From assembly GCA_944345545.1 (NCBI GenBank), contig CALVMK010000055.1, positions 1 through 33,499 of the forward strand: a stretch of DNA of 33,499 nt, in the 5' to 3' direction. The stretch's first letter is position 1. Each line of letters begins with the position of its first letter. The stretch comes from an uncultured Clostridia bacterium. Lineage in GTDB: Bacteria > Bacillota > Clostridia > Christensenellales > UBA1242. Below the pieces are notes generated by a model. That model did not search any database, had not been told where the DNA came from, and saw only the letters and a list, made by a program, of their open reading frames with translations. Shown here one piece after another: positions 8,283 through 17,165 of the stretch. Made by a program: the position numbers and the translations under genes.

Positions 8283-8585
8283 ATTTTCGCAATTTTTCTT
8301 AATTTTTGACAATTTATGAAAAATTATTTATTTATTATTTTCAAGATTTTAAATTTTTAAACTATTTGAATTTTGTTTATATCTTATAAAACTAGAAAGC
8401 TCTTTATAAAAGATTATAAGATAAAAAAAATAATTAAATATATTATACATTATCTATTTAAAAATTATATCAATGTTAAAAGAAAGTTTTGTAATATTTT
8501 GAAATATGAAAATCAATCTATATAGTATATATATATTACTATATATAGTATATACAAATAATATATGGAAAGTTAGAATAAATTG

Positions 8586-8614
8586 TTGTCAAAAATTTGT
8601 TATTATGATATAAT
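8586..8614 (+). promoter_or_regulatory. parA-parB promoter
   Basis: TTGTCA (8586-8591), 17 bases, TATAAT (8609-8614), with a TG-extended -10 (TGATATAAT). The start is predicted near 8621. That rules out the upstream in-frame TTG at 8583 as a start and fixes parA at 8649. Confidence 0.8.
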
Positions 8615-8648
8615 CTTGATATTAAAAATATTTATATATGGAGAAATT

Positions 8649-9467
8649 ATGGGAAAAATTATAGCTTTTGCTAATCAAAAAGGCGGAGTTGGAAAAACAA
8701 CAACATGTATAAATTTGGCTGCAAATGTTGCTTTGATGGGAAAAAGAGTTTTGATTGTTGATATGGACCCACAAGGAAATGCAACTAGCGGAGTTGGAAT
8801 TGAAAAAAATTCTCAATTAAAAACAATTTATAATGTTATAGATGGAGATTGTTCTGTAAAAGAAGTTATTTTAGAAACAATGATTCCAAACTTAGATATA
8901 ATTCCAGCAACAGTAGATTTAGCAGGTGCTGAAATTGATTTAGTTCAAATGAGTTCTAGAGAAAAAATTGTTAAAAACATATTATCTCGTATAATAACTA
9001 ACTATAATTACATAATGATTGATTGTCCACCATCTTTAGGTCTTCTCACCGTTAATGCTTTAACTGCATCAAATAGTATAATAATTCCTATACAATGTGA
9101 ATTTTTTGCTCTGGAAGGATTAAGTCAATTAATGAACACTGTAAGGCTTGTAAAGCATCACTTAAATGCTGAATTAGACATTGAAGGTGTTATATTAACA
9201 ATGAAAGATAAACGTTCTAATTTGGTTGCTGAAGTTAGTCAAGAAATTATGAAGTTTTTTGGTAAAAAAGTATATAACACATACATTCCAAGAAATATAA
9301 GATTAGCTGAAGCTCCAAGTCATGGAAAACCAATCTTACTTTATGATATAGCCTCTAAAGGAGCTGAAGCATATTTAACTCTTGCAGAAGAATTCCTTGA
9401 AAGAAATAAAGATAGTTATAAAAAAATAACTAAACATACAAAATTCAAATTAAGGAGTGATAATTAA
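8649..9467 (+). CDS. parA: Chromosome-partitioning ATPase ParA (Soj)
   Basis: ParA/Soj is a Walker-type ATPase that with ParB and parS segregates origins; in Bacillus it also modulates DnaA. From the ATG at 8649 the protein has 272 residues. The deviant Walker A KGGVGKTT is at 11-18, followed by VLIVDMDPQGNATSGVG and the Walker B region YIMIDCPPSLGLLT. I chose 8649 because GGAG lies seven bases upstream and the promoter start (about 8621) is downstream of the longer in-frame start at 8583. ParB follows after 2 bases. It sits immediately next to dnaA, which fits origin-proximal partition genes, but the usual rsmG/mnmG neighbours are on the other side of dnaA. Confidence 0.96.
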   Translation: MGKIIAFANQKGGVGKTTTCINLAANVALMGKRVLIVDMDPQGNATSGVGIEKNSQLKTIYNVIDGDCSVKEVILETMIPNLDIIPATVDLAGAEIDLVQMSSREKIVKNILSRIITNYNYIMIDCPPSLGLLTVNALTASNSIIIPIQCEFFALEGLSQLMNTVRLVKHHLNAELDIEGVILTMKDKRSNLVAEVSQEIMKFFGKKVYNTYIPRNIRLAEAPSHGKPILLYDIASKGAEAYLTLAEEFLERNKDSYKKITKHTKFKLRSDN

Positions 9468-9469
9468 AA

Positions 9470-10408
9470 ATGAAAAAAGGTTTAGGAAAAGGTTTAGAAG
9501 CTTTGTTTTCTGTTTATGATGAAGAAGTAGAAAAAGAAGAAAAAACCACAGGAAACAATGACAAATCTGTGAATTTTGATAAAGATGGTGTTTTAGAAAT
9601 ATCTATAAATGATATTCATCCAAATCCAAATCAACCAAGAAAGAATTTTGACCAATCGGCATTAGAAGAACTTGCTCAAAGTATTAAAAATCATGGAATT
9701 ATTCAACCATTAGTAGTAAATAAAGAAGACAATGGTTACATGATTATAGCTGGTGAAAGAAGATGGAGAGCTTCTAAAATTGCAGGTTTAGAATATGTTC
9801 CTTGTATTGTTAAAAATTACACAGAAAAGCAAATAAAAGAAATAGCTTTAATAGAAAACTTACAAAGAGAAGATTTAAACCCTGTTGAAGCTGCAAAAGC
9901 AATTAAACAATTAATGGACGAATATAATTTTACTCAAGAAGTTGTTGCTGACAGAATTGGAAAAAGCAGACCAAATGTTACTAACCTACTACGTTTATTA
10001 TCTTTATACCCAGACGTTCTTAAACTTGTTGGAAACGGAAGATTATCTGCTGGACATGCAAGATGTTTAGTTGTTGTGTCAGACTACACTGCCCAACTCA
10101 AGTTTGCAAACATGGCATGTGATAATAAAATGTCTGTTAGAGATTTAGAAAAAACTGTTAAGAACTATTTGAATCCAAAAAAACTTTCAAATCAAAAAAG
10201 TGAACAAAGTGTTGAATTAAAAGAACTTGTAAATGAAATGCAAAGAGTGTTTTCTACAAAAGTTTCTGTAATCGGTAATGATAAAAAAGGAAGAATTTAT
10301 ATAGATTATTATTCTCGTGATGATTTGGATAGAATTGCTGAATTAATAGAATTAGCAAAAACAAAAACGTTGACATTAAAAAATCTTAAAGACATAAATA
10401 AAAGATAA
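9470..10408 (+). CDS. parB: Chromosome-partitioning protein ParB (Spo0J)
   Basis: ParB is a parS-binding CTP-dependent clamp that spreads around the origin. The 312-residue protein begins KKGLGKGLEALFS, a known N-terminal pattern. The CTP-binding/spreading motif GERRWR is at 95-100, followed by ALIENLQREDLNP, and the helix-turn-helix (TQEVVADRIGKSRPNVTNLLRLL) is at about 155-177. A C-terminal dimerisation domain follows a linker. A terminator ends the operon 45 bases downstream, and two parS sites follow within 170 bases, so the whole partition cassette is compact. Confidence 0.97.
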   Translation: MKKGLGKGLEALFSVYDEEVEKEEKTTGNNDKSVNFDKDGVLEISINDIHPNPNQPRKNFDQSALEELAQSIKNHGIIQPLVVNKEDNGYMIIAGERRWRASKIAGLEYVPCIVKNYTEKQIKEIALIENLQREDLNPVEAAKAIKQLMDEYNFTQEVVADRIGKSRPNVTNLLRLLSLYPDVLKLVGNGRLSAGHARCLVVVSDYTAQLKFANMACDNKMSVRDLEKTVKNYLNPKKLSNQKSEQSVELKELVNEMQRVFSTKVSVIGNDKKGRIYIDYYSRDDLDRIAELIELAKTKTLTLKNLKDINKR

Positions 10409-10453
10409 TATTTTTAAACAAAATAGAATTTAAAAAGTATATACAAATAGCTG

Positions 10454-10480
10454 AAACCCTTTATTTTAAAGGGTTTTTTC
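10454..10480 (+). terminator. parAB terminator
   Basis: A 10-bp perfect stem (10454-10463 with 10467-10476) with a three-base loop is followed by T residues. The G/C core is CCC/GGG. Confidence 0.88.
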
Positions 10481-10482
10481 AA

Positions 10483-10498
10483 TGTTTCACGTGAAACA
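10483..10498. promoter_or_regulatory. parS site, perfect
   Basis: The 16-base palindrome TGTTTCACGTGAAACA matches the Bacillus parS consensus at every position. It lies 74 bases after parB and is the loading site for ParB, and through it SMC. Confidence 0.95.
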
Positions 10499-10559
10499 TT
10501 ATATTAAAACTTTAATTTTTAGCTATAAAATTTTCTTTTTATAATAATAAATTATTATA

Positions 10560-10575
10560 TGTTTCACGTGAAAAA
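10560..10575. promoter_or_regulatory. parS site, one mismatch
   Basis: TGTTTCACGTGAAAAA matches parS at 15 of 16 positions. The C to A change is at position 15, outside the central CACGTG core. It is 77 bases from the first site. Confidence 0.8.
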
Positions 10576-10872
10576 TTAGTATTAAAAATAATCAAAATAT
10601 TTAGTATATAATAGCTAAACAAAAAGTTATTATAAGAATTTAATTGTTTTTTTATAATAGTGTATAACACATAATCTATTAAAAGGTGTTATATAATATA
10701 AAAGAAATATAACAATAAATATATATGAAATAAATATAAAATGCCTTTGTTTTAGTAATAAAAAAATGTTGTATTATTCCCCTATCAAAAGTTTTATGTG
10801 GTAAAATTAAAAATTTTATGTTATTAAAAATATTTAAGAATTAAAACAAAAATTTTATCAAACTAAAAATCT

Positions 10873-10881
10873 TTATCCACA
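10873..10881. promoter_or_regulatory. DnaA box, perfect consensus, isolated
   Basis: TTATCCACA, more than 4 kb from the dnaN-dnaA cluster. Nearby one-mismatch relatives are at 10659-10667 and 11697-11705. Confidence 0.5.
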
Positions 10882-11039
10882 ACTAATTTTTTTAAAAATT
10901 TTTACTATGAATAAGTGGTCGTTTAATAATAAAAAAATCATTTAGAAACAAGTTTTTAAATTTGTTTAAATTTATAGATGCAAACGTTGTTTTATAAGAA
11001 TATTGTGTTTTAATTATTTGTTTAAAAGATAAAAAACAC

Positions 11040-11068
11040 TTTTAAAATTTTTAATAAAAGGTTATAAT
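11040..11068 (+). promoter_or_regulatory. Candidate cvpA promoter, predicted leaderless
   Basis: A perfect TATAAT (11063-11068) ends six bases before the cvpA ATG, so the predicted start coincides with the A of the start codon at 11075. The -35 region (TTTTAA, 11040-11045) is weak. Confidence 0.4.
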
Positions 11069-11074
11069 ATATGT

Positions 11075-11662
11075 ATGTATGGAATAACTATTGATATTTT
11101 ACTGATTGTTATAATATTTATATTTGGTATGGTTGGAGCTTTTAAAGGTTTTTTTAAATCTTTAACTTCTTTAATGGGAGTTGGACTTGCTATTGCTCTA
11201 ACATATCTTTTTAAAAATCAAATCTTAACATTAGATAAATCTATTGGAATTGCGTCATCAATATCAAATACGCTTGGTGAAACTGCGTCTGGTGTTATAA
11301 CTTTATTAATTTATGGCACAATTATATTTATTATTTTGAAAATTTTAGCGCTTATATTAAATATGACTATAGGAAAAATTTTTAAAAGTAAATTTTTAGG
11401 TGGTATTAATAAATTTTTAGGTTTTTTATTTGGTTTTGCAAAAGGTTTGCTTTTTAGTTTAGTCTTATTATTTATAACAACTGGTTTAATGCAAATTCAA
11501 AGTTTAAGAGATTATATTTATCCTAGGCTAGAAGGTTCCTTTATAGCTCAGCCTGTTATTGAATATCTTGAAGAAAATGTTATACCAAATTTTATTAATG
11601 GAAATGTTGACGACAACAATAGCACAGAAGAAGTTGAAAATGTTGTAGTTGGAAATGTTTAA
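11075..11662 (+). CDS. CvpA family membrane protein
   Basis: This 195-residue protein has the CvpA pattern: four hydrophobic segments (about 5-20, 25-43, 68-92 and 108-133), with the short GAFKGFFKSLTSLMGVGLA turn between the first two. The family is widespread (colicin V production-like proteins); its biochemical role is unclear and may concern envelope or division functions. Of three closely spaced ATGs (11071, 11075, 11079) only 11075 opens the long frame. No ribosome-binding site is at normal spacing and a TATAAT lies six bases upstream, suggesting leaderless expression. It is flanked by long A+T-rich gaps and appears to be monocistronic. A second, far larger CvpA-like protein is at 25834. 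Confidence 0.8.
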   Translation: MYGITIDILLIVIIFIFGMVGAFKGFFKSLTSLMGVGLAIALTYLFKNQILTLDKSIGIASSISNTLGETASGVITLLIYGTIIFIILKILALILNMTIGKIFKSKFLGGINKFLGFLFGFAKGLLFSLVLLFITTGLMQIQSLRDYIYPRLEGSFIAQPVIEYLEENVIPNFINGNVDDNNSTEEVENVVVGNV

Positions 11663-12020
11663 TTATTTTAAAAATAAAATTCTATAATTGTGGAAATGTG
11701 GATATGTTGATAACTTAGTATTTTTATAAGACGCTTAAAATTTTTATGTACTGCGTCTTAAAAATATTTAAAAAATAATTGATTGACAAGCAATAAATTA
11801 TCTCTTTTTTATTGATTGTTAGTCTATTAAAAAATTCTTTAAAAAAAATAAATTTATTTTGTTTTAAAAATCTTGCTTTTATTCCAATTTTTGTGTTAAA
11901 AAAAGATTTGGTAAATTTGTATATTTATGATATAATTCACAAAGATTAATTAATAAATATAATTAAAAGACTTGCTTTTAAAAACTATATGTTTTAAAAT
12001 GCTAAAACTGGAGGATTGTT
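11663..12020. other. A+T-rich gap between cvpA and ftsH
   Basis: Contains an 8-bp inverted repeat (11727-11734 with 11753-11760) lacking a T-run on either strand, a DnaA-box-like TGTGGATAT at 11697-11705, an isolated TTGACA near 11784 without a good -10, and the ftsH promoter (11908-11936). No coding sequence seen. Confidence 0.55.
11908..11936 (+). promoter_or_regulatory. ftsH promoter
   Basis: TTGGTA (11908-11913), 17 bases, TATAAT (11931-11936) with a TG extension (TGATATAAT), the same -10 context as the parA promoter. It predicts a leader of about 78 bases. Confidence 0.7.
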
Positions 12021-14300
12021 TTGGATAAAAACGGAAAGAAAAAAATATTATATCTATCATTAGTGCTAGTTCTTGCACTAATTGTTTTATTTACATTTGT
12101 AAACACAGGTTCACGTGGTGAAAAAATAAGCACGGAACAAGCTTACACGATGTTAGAAAATGGTGAAATCGCAGAATGGTATGCTGTTGAAAATTCTGTA
12201 ATTCAAATCAAAAAAGTTGATTCTAAAATTGAAGAAGGTGCTTTTCCTACAAACTCAGATTACTATCTTAATTACACAGAAGAGTTTTATAAAATCTTTT
12301 TAGATAAAACTATTGAACTTAATGCTGGCAAGGAAACTACTGACACAACTTATATTAAATATAATGCTGTTCCGCAAGGACCTTCTGCATGGGATACTAT
12401 AATGCCTATTATGTATATTGTTTTAGGTGTTGTTTTAATTGTGTTCTTATTTAAAATGTTTAGTTCTAATGGGAAAGGGGCAATGTCTTTTGGAAAATCT
12501 AGAGCTAAAGCTTCTGTTAATGTTAAGGTTAGATTTTCAGATATTGCTGGTGCAGATGAAGAAAAAGAAGAACTTCAAGAAGTGGTTGAATTTTTGAAAA
12601 ATCCTTCTAAGTTCACAAATCTTGGGGCTAGAATTCCAAAAGGTGTTTTACTTGTAGGACCGCCAGGAACAGGTAAAACTTTGCTTGCTCGTGCAGTTGC
12701 TGGCGAAAGTAATGTTCCATTTTTAAATATAAGTGGTTCTGACTTTGTTGAAATGTTTGTTGGTGTTGGTGCTTCTAGGGTTAGAGATTTGTTTGACCAA
12801 GCAAAAAAATCTGCTCCATGCATTGTTTTTATTGATGAAATTGATGCTGTTGGTAGACAACGTGGTGCAGGGCTTGGCGGAGGAAATGATGAAAGAGAGC
12901 AAACTCTTAATCAGCTTTTAGTTGAGATGGACGGTTTTGAAGCTAATGAAGGTATTATTGTTCTTGCAGCAACAAATAGAAGTGATGTGTTAGATCCTGC
13001 ACTTTTAAGACCAGGAAGATTTGACAGACAAATCTATGTTCATGTTCCTGATGTTAGAGGTAGAGAGGGAATTATTAAAATTCATGCAAAAAACAAACCT
13101 TTAGATGATGATATAGATTACAAAACTTTGGCTAGAATTACAAGTGGTTTTACTGGCGCTGATATTGAAAATATGTTAAATGAAGCGGCTATTCTTGCAG
13201 CAAGAGCTGGAAGACCTAAAATAATAATGGAAGACCTTACAGAAGGCATTAACAAAGTTATAATGGGACCTCAAAAAAAGAGCAGATTAGTTACTGAAGA
13301 TGATAAAAAAATTACTGCTTATCATGAAGCTGGTCATGCTATCTTAGCCAAGAAATTAAAGCATTGTGAAGAAGTTCAAGAAGTTTCTATTATTCCTAGA
13401 GGAATGGCTGCTGGTTATACTATGAGCAGACCTGAAAATGATAACATGCACATGACTTATAATAAGTTAAACGATAGAATTGCTGAACTTATGGGTGGTA
13501 GAATTGCTGAAGAAATTATATTTAAGGACATAACTACAGGTGCTTCTAGCGATATTCAACATGCTACTGATATTGCAAGAAAAATGGTAACAGAATGGGG
13601 CATGAGTAAAAAATTCAATTTTGTTAATTTTGGCAACGACCAAGAAGTGTTCATTGGCAGAGATTATCAAGCTAAAAACAGTTATTCAGAAAAAATAGCT
13701 GGTGAAATTGATGAAGAAATTAGAAAAATTTTAGATGATAATTATAAACGTGCTAAACAAATTTTATTAGATAATGAAAACTATTTGCACGAACTTGCTA
13801 AACTTCTTATTGAAAAAGAAACCATTTATAAAAATGAACTTGATATGCTTCTTGCAGGTAAAACAACTGAACAAATTGTTAAACATATGAACAATGAAGT
13901 TAAAAAGAGAAAGAAAAAAGAAGAAGAAGTAAGAGCTGAATTTGACCTAATTAAAAAGGTTAAAGAAAATGAAGTGAAAGTTAAAACTGCTGAGGTTTTC
14001 TTAAAAAATGGAATTATTAATCAAGATGAATATAACAAAATTATTGCGATAAGAGATGCTAGCCTTGAAGAACTAAAAGCACATAAAGAAAAGAAACTTA
14101 AAAAGAATGAAACTCAGTATGCTGAAGTTGTTGAACAAAAAGATTCTAAGAATAGTGAAAATATAAACTCCGAGGGCTCAAAAGAACTTAAGAGCGATAA
14201 AAAACAAAATGATAATGAAATAGAAAATAAACCTAAAAAAAGGTCTTACAAAAAGAAAGAAAAGTCTACAGAAGACAATACAGATAAAGGAGATAAATAG
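12021..14300 (+). CDS. ftsH: ATP-dependent zinc metalloprotease FtsH
   Basis: FtsH is a membrane-anchored AAA+ protease that degrades misfolded membrane proteins and some regulators. The start is TTG at 12021, supported by GGAGG six bases upstream. TM1 is about 8-28, the external domain about 30-120 and TM2 about 127-147. The AAA+ domain follows, with Walker A GPPGTGKT at 213-220, Walker B IVFIDE at 268-273 and the second region of homology [20 protein letters not shown]. The zinc site is HEAGH at 435-439. At 759 residues it is longer than most FtsH; the extra length is a C-terminal tail of about 130 residues, rich in Lys and Glu and probably coiled or disordered. A membrane-anchored protein gene follows after 2 bases. 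Confidence 0.97.
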   Translation: MDKNGKKKILYLSLVLVLALIVLFTFVNTGSRGEKISTEQAYTMLENGEIAEWYAVENSVIQIKKVDSKIEEGAFPTNSDYYLNYTEEFYKIFLDKTIELNAGKETTDTTYIKYNAVPQGPSAWDTIMPIMYIVLGVVLIVFLFKMFSSNGKGAMSFGKSRAKASVNVKVRFSDIAGADEEKEELQEVVEFLKNPSKFTNLGARIPKGVLLVGPPGTGKTLLARAVAGESNVPFLNISGSDFVEMFVGVGASRVRDLFDQAKKSAPCIVFIDEIDAVGRQRGAGLGGGNDEREQTLNQLLVEMDGFEANEGIIVLAATNRSDVLDPALLRPGRFDRQIYVHVPDVRGREGIIKIHAKNKPLDDDIDYKTLARITSGFTGADIENMLNEAAILAARAGRPKIIMEDLTEGINKVIMGPQKKSRLVTEDDKKITAYHEAGHAILAKKLKHCEEVQEVSIIPRGMAAGYTMSRPENDNMHMTYNKLNDRIAELMGGRIAEEIIFKDITTGASSDIQHATDIARKMVTEWGMSKKFNFVNFGNDQEVFIGRDYQAKNSYSEKIAGEIDEEIRKILDDNYKRAKQILLDNENYLHELAKLLIEKETIYKNELDMLLAGKTTEQIVKHMNNEVKKRKKKEEEVRAEFDLIKKVKENEVKVKTAEVFLKNGIINQDEYNKIIAIRDASLEELKAHKEKKLKKNETQYAEVVEQKDSKNSENINSEGSKELKSDKKQNDNEIENKPKKRSYKKKEKSTEDNTDKGDK

Positions 14301-14302
14301 AT

Positions 14303-14929
14303 ATGACTAAGAAAATAACTCTTATTATTTGCTACGCTTTAATAGGTCTAATTGCACTTGCATTAGTTATTTGTGCTTTAGTTCCAGTTAGTTATTTACC
14401 AGCTAATACAAAATCGCCAGACAAACTTACTGTAACTTATATAGAAGACACTAATCAACAAGCTTTTTACAACACAAGTTCAGAAGAATTTAAAAACAAT
14501 GAAAATATTAAAGCCGATTATGACAACATTGTTTCAACATTTAGAAATTCTTTTAAGCAAAGTGTTTTAAGTGCTTTATTTGCAGGCGAATTAATTACAA
14601 CAATGATTCCAACAGGAATTGGTGAAAATAGCATAACTAAACCTGAAAAAGGCTTTGAAATAAGATTTGAATATTTTGAAGAACAAAATATATATGTTAA
14701 TGACAAAATTTATACAGACCCTAACGATTCTACTAGAACAGTTAAAACTAAAACAATGTATTGCTATATAACAGAAGATATTGGATTTGGAAGCATTTAT
14801 ATTTACTATGAAGACGATAGTCAAGAAAATAAAGATGTGGAATATTATAGAGTTCAAACTATAGCTTCAACTAAAACTTTATCTGATTTATGCTATGAAA
14901 TTTTAAATATTGAAAAAACAGAAGAATAA
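14303..14929 (+). CDS. Membrane-anchored protein of unknown function
   Basis: I do not recognise this 208-residue protein. One hydrophobic segment at about 5-30 (ITLIICYALIGLIALALVICALVPV) would act as a signal anchor, leaving a polar, beta-rich external domain with many Tyr, Glu and Asp. There is no lipobox or catalytic motif that I can see. It starts 2 bases after ftsH with GGAG ten bases before the ATG, and a strong terminator follows. It is therefore co-transcribed with ftsH and could be a substrate, adaptor or unrelated passenger; nothing in the sequence decides this. Confidence 0.8.
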   Translation: MTKKITLIICYALIGLIALALVICALVPVSYLPANTKSPDKLTVTYIEDTNQQAFYNTSSEEFKNNENIKADYDNIVSTFRNSFKQSVLSALFAGELITTMIPTGIGENSITKPEKGFEIRFEYFEEQNIYVNDKIYTDPNDSTRTVKTKTMYCYITEDIGFGSIYIYYEDDSQENKDVEYYRVQTIASTKTLSDLCYEILNIEKTEE

Positions 14930-14933
14930 ATTT

Positions 14934-14971
14934 AAGACCTTTTAGTTTATATTACTAAAAGGTCTTTTTTA
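14934..14971 (+). terminator. Terminator of the ftsH operon
   Basis: A perfect 13-bp stem (14934-14946 with 14954-14966), seven-base loop, then a T run to 14970. Confidence 0.92.
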
Positions 14972-15017
14972 TTTATATAATCATGTATATCGAATAATTT
15001 ATTGCTTTTTGCTTAAA

Positions 15018-15048
15018 CAAATATTTTCAAATAATTTGGAAATATTTG
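15018..15048. promoter_or_regulatory. Long palindrome upstream of the helical-repeat/lipoprotein/HelD operon
   Basis: Arms of 14 bases (15018-15031 and 15035-15048) centred on TAA match at 13 of 14 positions; the mismatch would be a G-U wobble in RNA. A TATATG hexamer (15050-15055) begins 2 bases later and GGAGG is at 15076-15080. Position and symmetry suit an operator. No T run follows, so it is not a terminator. Confidence 0.5.
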
Positions 15049-15084
15049 TTATATGTGTTAAACTTAAAGAAAGTTGGAGGTTTT

Positions 15085-16233
15085 ATGCAGGCAAAAAAAA
15101 TTTTTGACAAACTAACTGGGGGAACAGTTACCGATAAGGCTTATCTTGTTGATATGATTACCAAATACGGAAGGTCGGAAAAAGATAGCGAAGAAGTTAA
15201 AAAATTAGGTTTAAAGCTTTATCAAATTTTGTTAGATGGTGGCTTGAACGAAAAACAAGAAATTAACAAAGATAGGCTTCTTGAAAAAGCTGATAACTAT
15301 ATCTATGCAGAAAGATATAAAGATGCAATAGAAGTTTTAAAAGTCCTTGAAAGTTTGGAAGATTGGAAACTTGTTAAAGATAAATTTCCAATATATTATT
15401 TTAATAATGAAATAGAAGTAAAAAAATTTTCATATCTAAATCCTAATTTAGATTTTATATGGAAGCCTTCCATTAAAAATGAAATTTTGACTTTGCTTGC
15501 AAACGCCGAAATAAATTTAAAAAAGATTAAAGAAGCAAAAGAAACTTTAAATTTTTATAAGAAGATTAACCCAGTTAGTCTATCAAGCTTTATGATAGAA
15601 GCTAAGTTAGAAAAAGAAAAAAATTTAGAAAAATTTAAAAACATTTTATTAGATGCCTTCAATTATGCTTACACCCAAACACAATTTGCTAATATTTATA
15701 AAGAACTTAGTTATTATTATGAGAAAAAATCAGAATATGAAGTTTCTTATTGCCTTTTAAGAGCTGCAGTAAGTTTTAGTGATAGTTTGGAAATTGAAAT
15801 TGCTCAAAAGAAACTTTTTGAAAAATTTAAAGATTTAGGAATTAAATTGCCAACAATGACGGGTGAAGAAGTTGGCCAAAAACTTTTAAGTTTAAACATA
15901 CCAATAAAGATAACAGAAGACATGTTTACGGCTTTGTGCGAAGGATATGTTTCTTATTTAGAAAGTGGTTATGCTAATGCTGAAACTAAAGTTTATTTTA
16001 GAGATTTGATTACAAGTGTAACAGGAGAAGATAGTTTTGTTTATGAGTTAGAAGAATCAGTAAATTCTAATTCAAAAAGTCAAGATGACAAAAAAAGTGA
16101 TGTTGAAACTAAAAATGATGATAGTGAAGAAAAATTTATAGAAGTAAAGAACAAAAAATTAGAAAAAAAGAATGTAGCATCAATTAACAAAACGTACACA
16201 AAAAAAACAAGCGATAAAGGGGGTAAAAAATGA
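15085..16233 (+). CDS. Helical-repeat (TPR-like) protein of unknown function
   Basis: This protein has 382 residues from the ATG at 15085, which GGAGG precedes by four bases; an in-frame TTG at 15046 is upstream of that site and unlikely. Residues of about 50-260 form paired amphipathic helices of tetratricopeptide style (AERYKDAIEVLKVLESLEDW, AEINLKKIKEAKETLNFYKKI, ELSYYYEKKSEYEVSYCLLRAAV). The tail from about 330 is a Lys/Glu/Asp-rich low-complexity region. No signal peptide or TM is seen, so it should be cytoplasmic. Its stop overlaps the next start by 4 bases (ATGA). It probably mediates protein contacts; partner and function are unknown. Confidence 0.75.
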   Translation: MQAKKIFDKLTGGTVTDKAYLVDMITKYGRSEKDSEEVKKLGLKLYQILLDGGLNEKQEINKDRLLEKADNYIYAERYKDAIEVLKVLESLEDWKLVKDKFPIYYFNNEIEVKKFSYLNPNLDFIWKPSIKNEILTLLANAEINLKKIKEAKETLNFYKKINPVSLSSFMIEAKLEKEKNLEKFKNILLDAFNYAYTQTQFANIYKELSYYYEKKSEYEVSYCLLRAAVSFSDSLEIEIAQKKLFEKFKDLGIKLPTMTGEEVGQKLLSLNIPIKITEDMFTALCEGYVSYLESGYANAETKVYFRDLITSVTGEDSFVYELEESVNSNSKSQDDKKSDVETKNDDSEEKFIEVKNKKLEKKNVASINKTYTKKTSDKGGKK

Positions 16234-17162
16234 AAAAATTAATTACTGGAATAAGTTTAGCTATTGCTTGTTTATTGCTTACTGCGTGCGGAGAAACTCC
16301 AATAAATTTTATATTCCAAAAGTTCGACAAAACTGTGTATGAAGAATTTATGGAAATATCATCAGTACAAAACAATTTCATTAGTAATGCAAATGATGTT
16401 GCTTTAATTAGTGGTCTTGTTACAGAAGAAAAAAATTATTTAGATAAGTCATTTGAACTATTTCAAAACACAAATGATTATATCTTGCTAATAATGCCAA
16501 TTTTTGATTTAGGTCAAAACAGTCCCGGTTCTAGTGCGGTTTACTCTACAAACAATTTTACAAATGAAAAATTTAAACAAATTTCAATGTTTCAAGTAGA
16601 ACATTTGGAACAAAGTTTGTTTACTGAAAACACTGAAAATTATTATTATAGAATGGATTGGACGGAAGGGGGAATTGTTATAAACTATACCCTTAACATA
16701 AATTACGATAATAACTTAAATCAAACTGAATACAAAATCAATGTTGATTATCAAGATTCTAATGTTGATGGTGTTTCATTTAATAAATTCTATCTTGTAA
16801 AATATGATACTGAAACAGGATATTTTTATTTTGAAATAAAAGATAATGAAAACGCAATAGGTGGCACTGTTGTAGAATATTATGTTCTTGAAAGTGGCTT
16901 TTACATTTCAAGAATAACAGAGTGCACTTATAATCAAATGTCTGTGCCTAATTATGTTGGTGTTGATTTCATGATTCAAAATTTTAATGGAAGAGTAAAA
17001 TATTCTAATTATGGAACAGTAAGACCTGATAATATTAAGAATTTAAACAACGTAACTTATTCAAACTTTGCGGTTATATCAAGTGATGATAAAAGCACAT
17101 CTTTTAAATATGCTTATGATATAAGTGATGGCAGAATTTCTGTAGATAAGGTGGTTAAATAG
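16230..17162 (+). CDS. Predicted lipoprotein of unknown function
   Basis: The N-terminus MKKLITGISLAIACLLLTAC is a lipoprotein signal peptide with lipobox LTAC and lipidation at C20. The remaining 290 residues are polar and beta-rich, with many Asn, Tyr and Asp, and should sit outside the membrane. I recognise no domain. The start overlaps the upstream helical-repeat gene by 4 bases, and HelD begins 3 bases after its stop. The mix of a lipoprotein, a cytoplasmic repeat protein and a helicase in one coupled operon is unexplained. Confidence 0.82.
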   Translation: MKKLITGISLAIACLLLTACGETPINFIFQKFDKTVYEEFMEISSVQNNFISNANDVALISGLVTEEKNYLDKSFELFQNTNDYILLIMPIFDLGQNSPGSSAVYSTNNFTNEKFKQISMFQVEHLEQSLFTENTENYYYRMDWTEGGIVINYTLNINYDNNLNQTEYKINVDYQDSNVDGVSFNKFYLVKYDTETGYFYFEIKDNENAIGGTVVEYYVLESGFYISRITECTYNQMSVPNYVGVDFMIQNFNGRVKYSNYGTVRPDNIKNLNNVTYSNFAVISSDDKSTSFKYAYDISDGRISVDKVVK

Positions 17163-17165
17163 GTA

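Larger units (their letters stand above)
8131..8648. other. Gene-free divergent region between dnaA and parA
   Basis: About 520 bp, almost all A+T. It contains the candidate dnaA promoter (8254-8282, minus) and the parA promoter (8586-8614, plus). A 10-bp inverted repeat (8380-8389 with 8414-8423) and an alternating TA tract (about 8520-8556) are also present. I find no DnaA box, parS or coding sequence in it. Confidence 0.6.
10409..11074. other. Long A+T-rich gap with parS sites and a DnaA box
   Basis: About 670 bp without a convincing gene. It holds the parB terminator, a perfect and a near-perfect parS, an 8-bp inverted repeat (10663-10670 with 10686-10693), a perfect DnaA box at 10873-10881, and the weak cvpA promoter. 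I see no ribosome-binding site followed by an open frame. Confidence 0.6.

Noticed and set aside
8380-8423. Inverted repeat in the dnaA-parA gap as a terminator or origin hairpin
   Set aside because: Only A/T-rich 10-bp arms with a 24-base loop; in DNA of this composition such repeats are common, and no T run or gene end is nearby.
8516-8560. Alternating TA tract as a microsatellite or functional repeat
   Set aside because: It is short and imperfect, and expected in intergenic DNA this rich in A+T.
8583-8648. Longer parA starting at TTG 8583
   Set aside because: It would start upstream of the predicted transcription start (about 8621); the ATG at 8649 has GGAG and matches the family N-terminus.
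11727-11760. 8-bp inverted repeat after cvpA as a terminator
   Set aside because: The stem is followed by A-rich sequence on the plus strand and no T run on the minus strand, and the loop is 18 bases.
12575-12823. Minus-strand open frame opposite ftsH
   Set aside because: It mirrors the conserved AAA+ coding region and has no start signals or recognisable protein.
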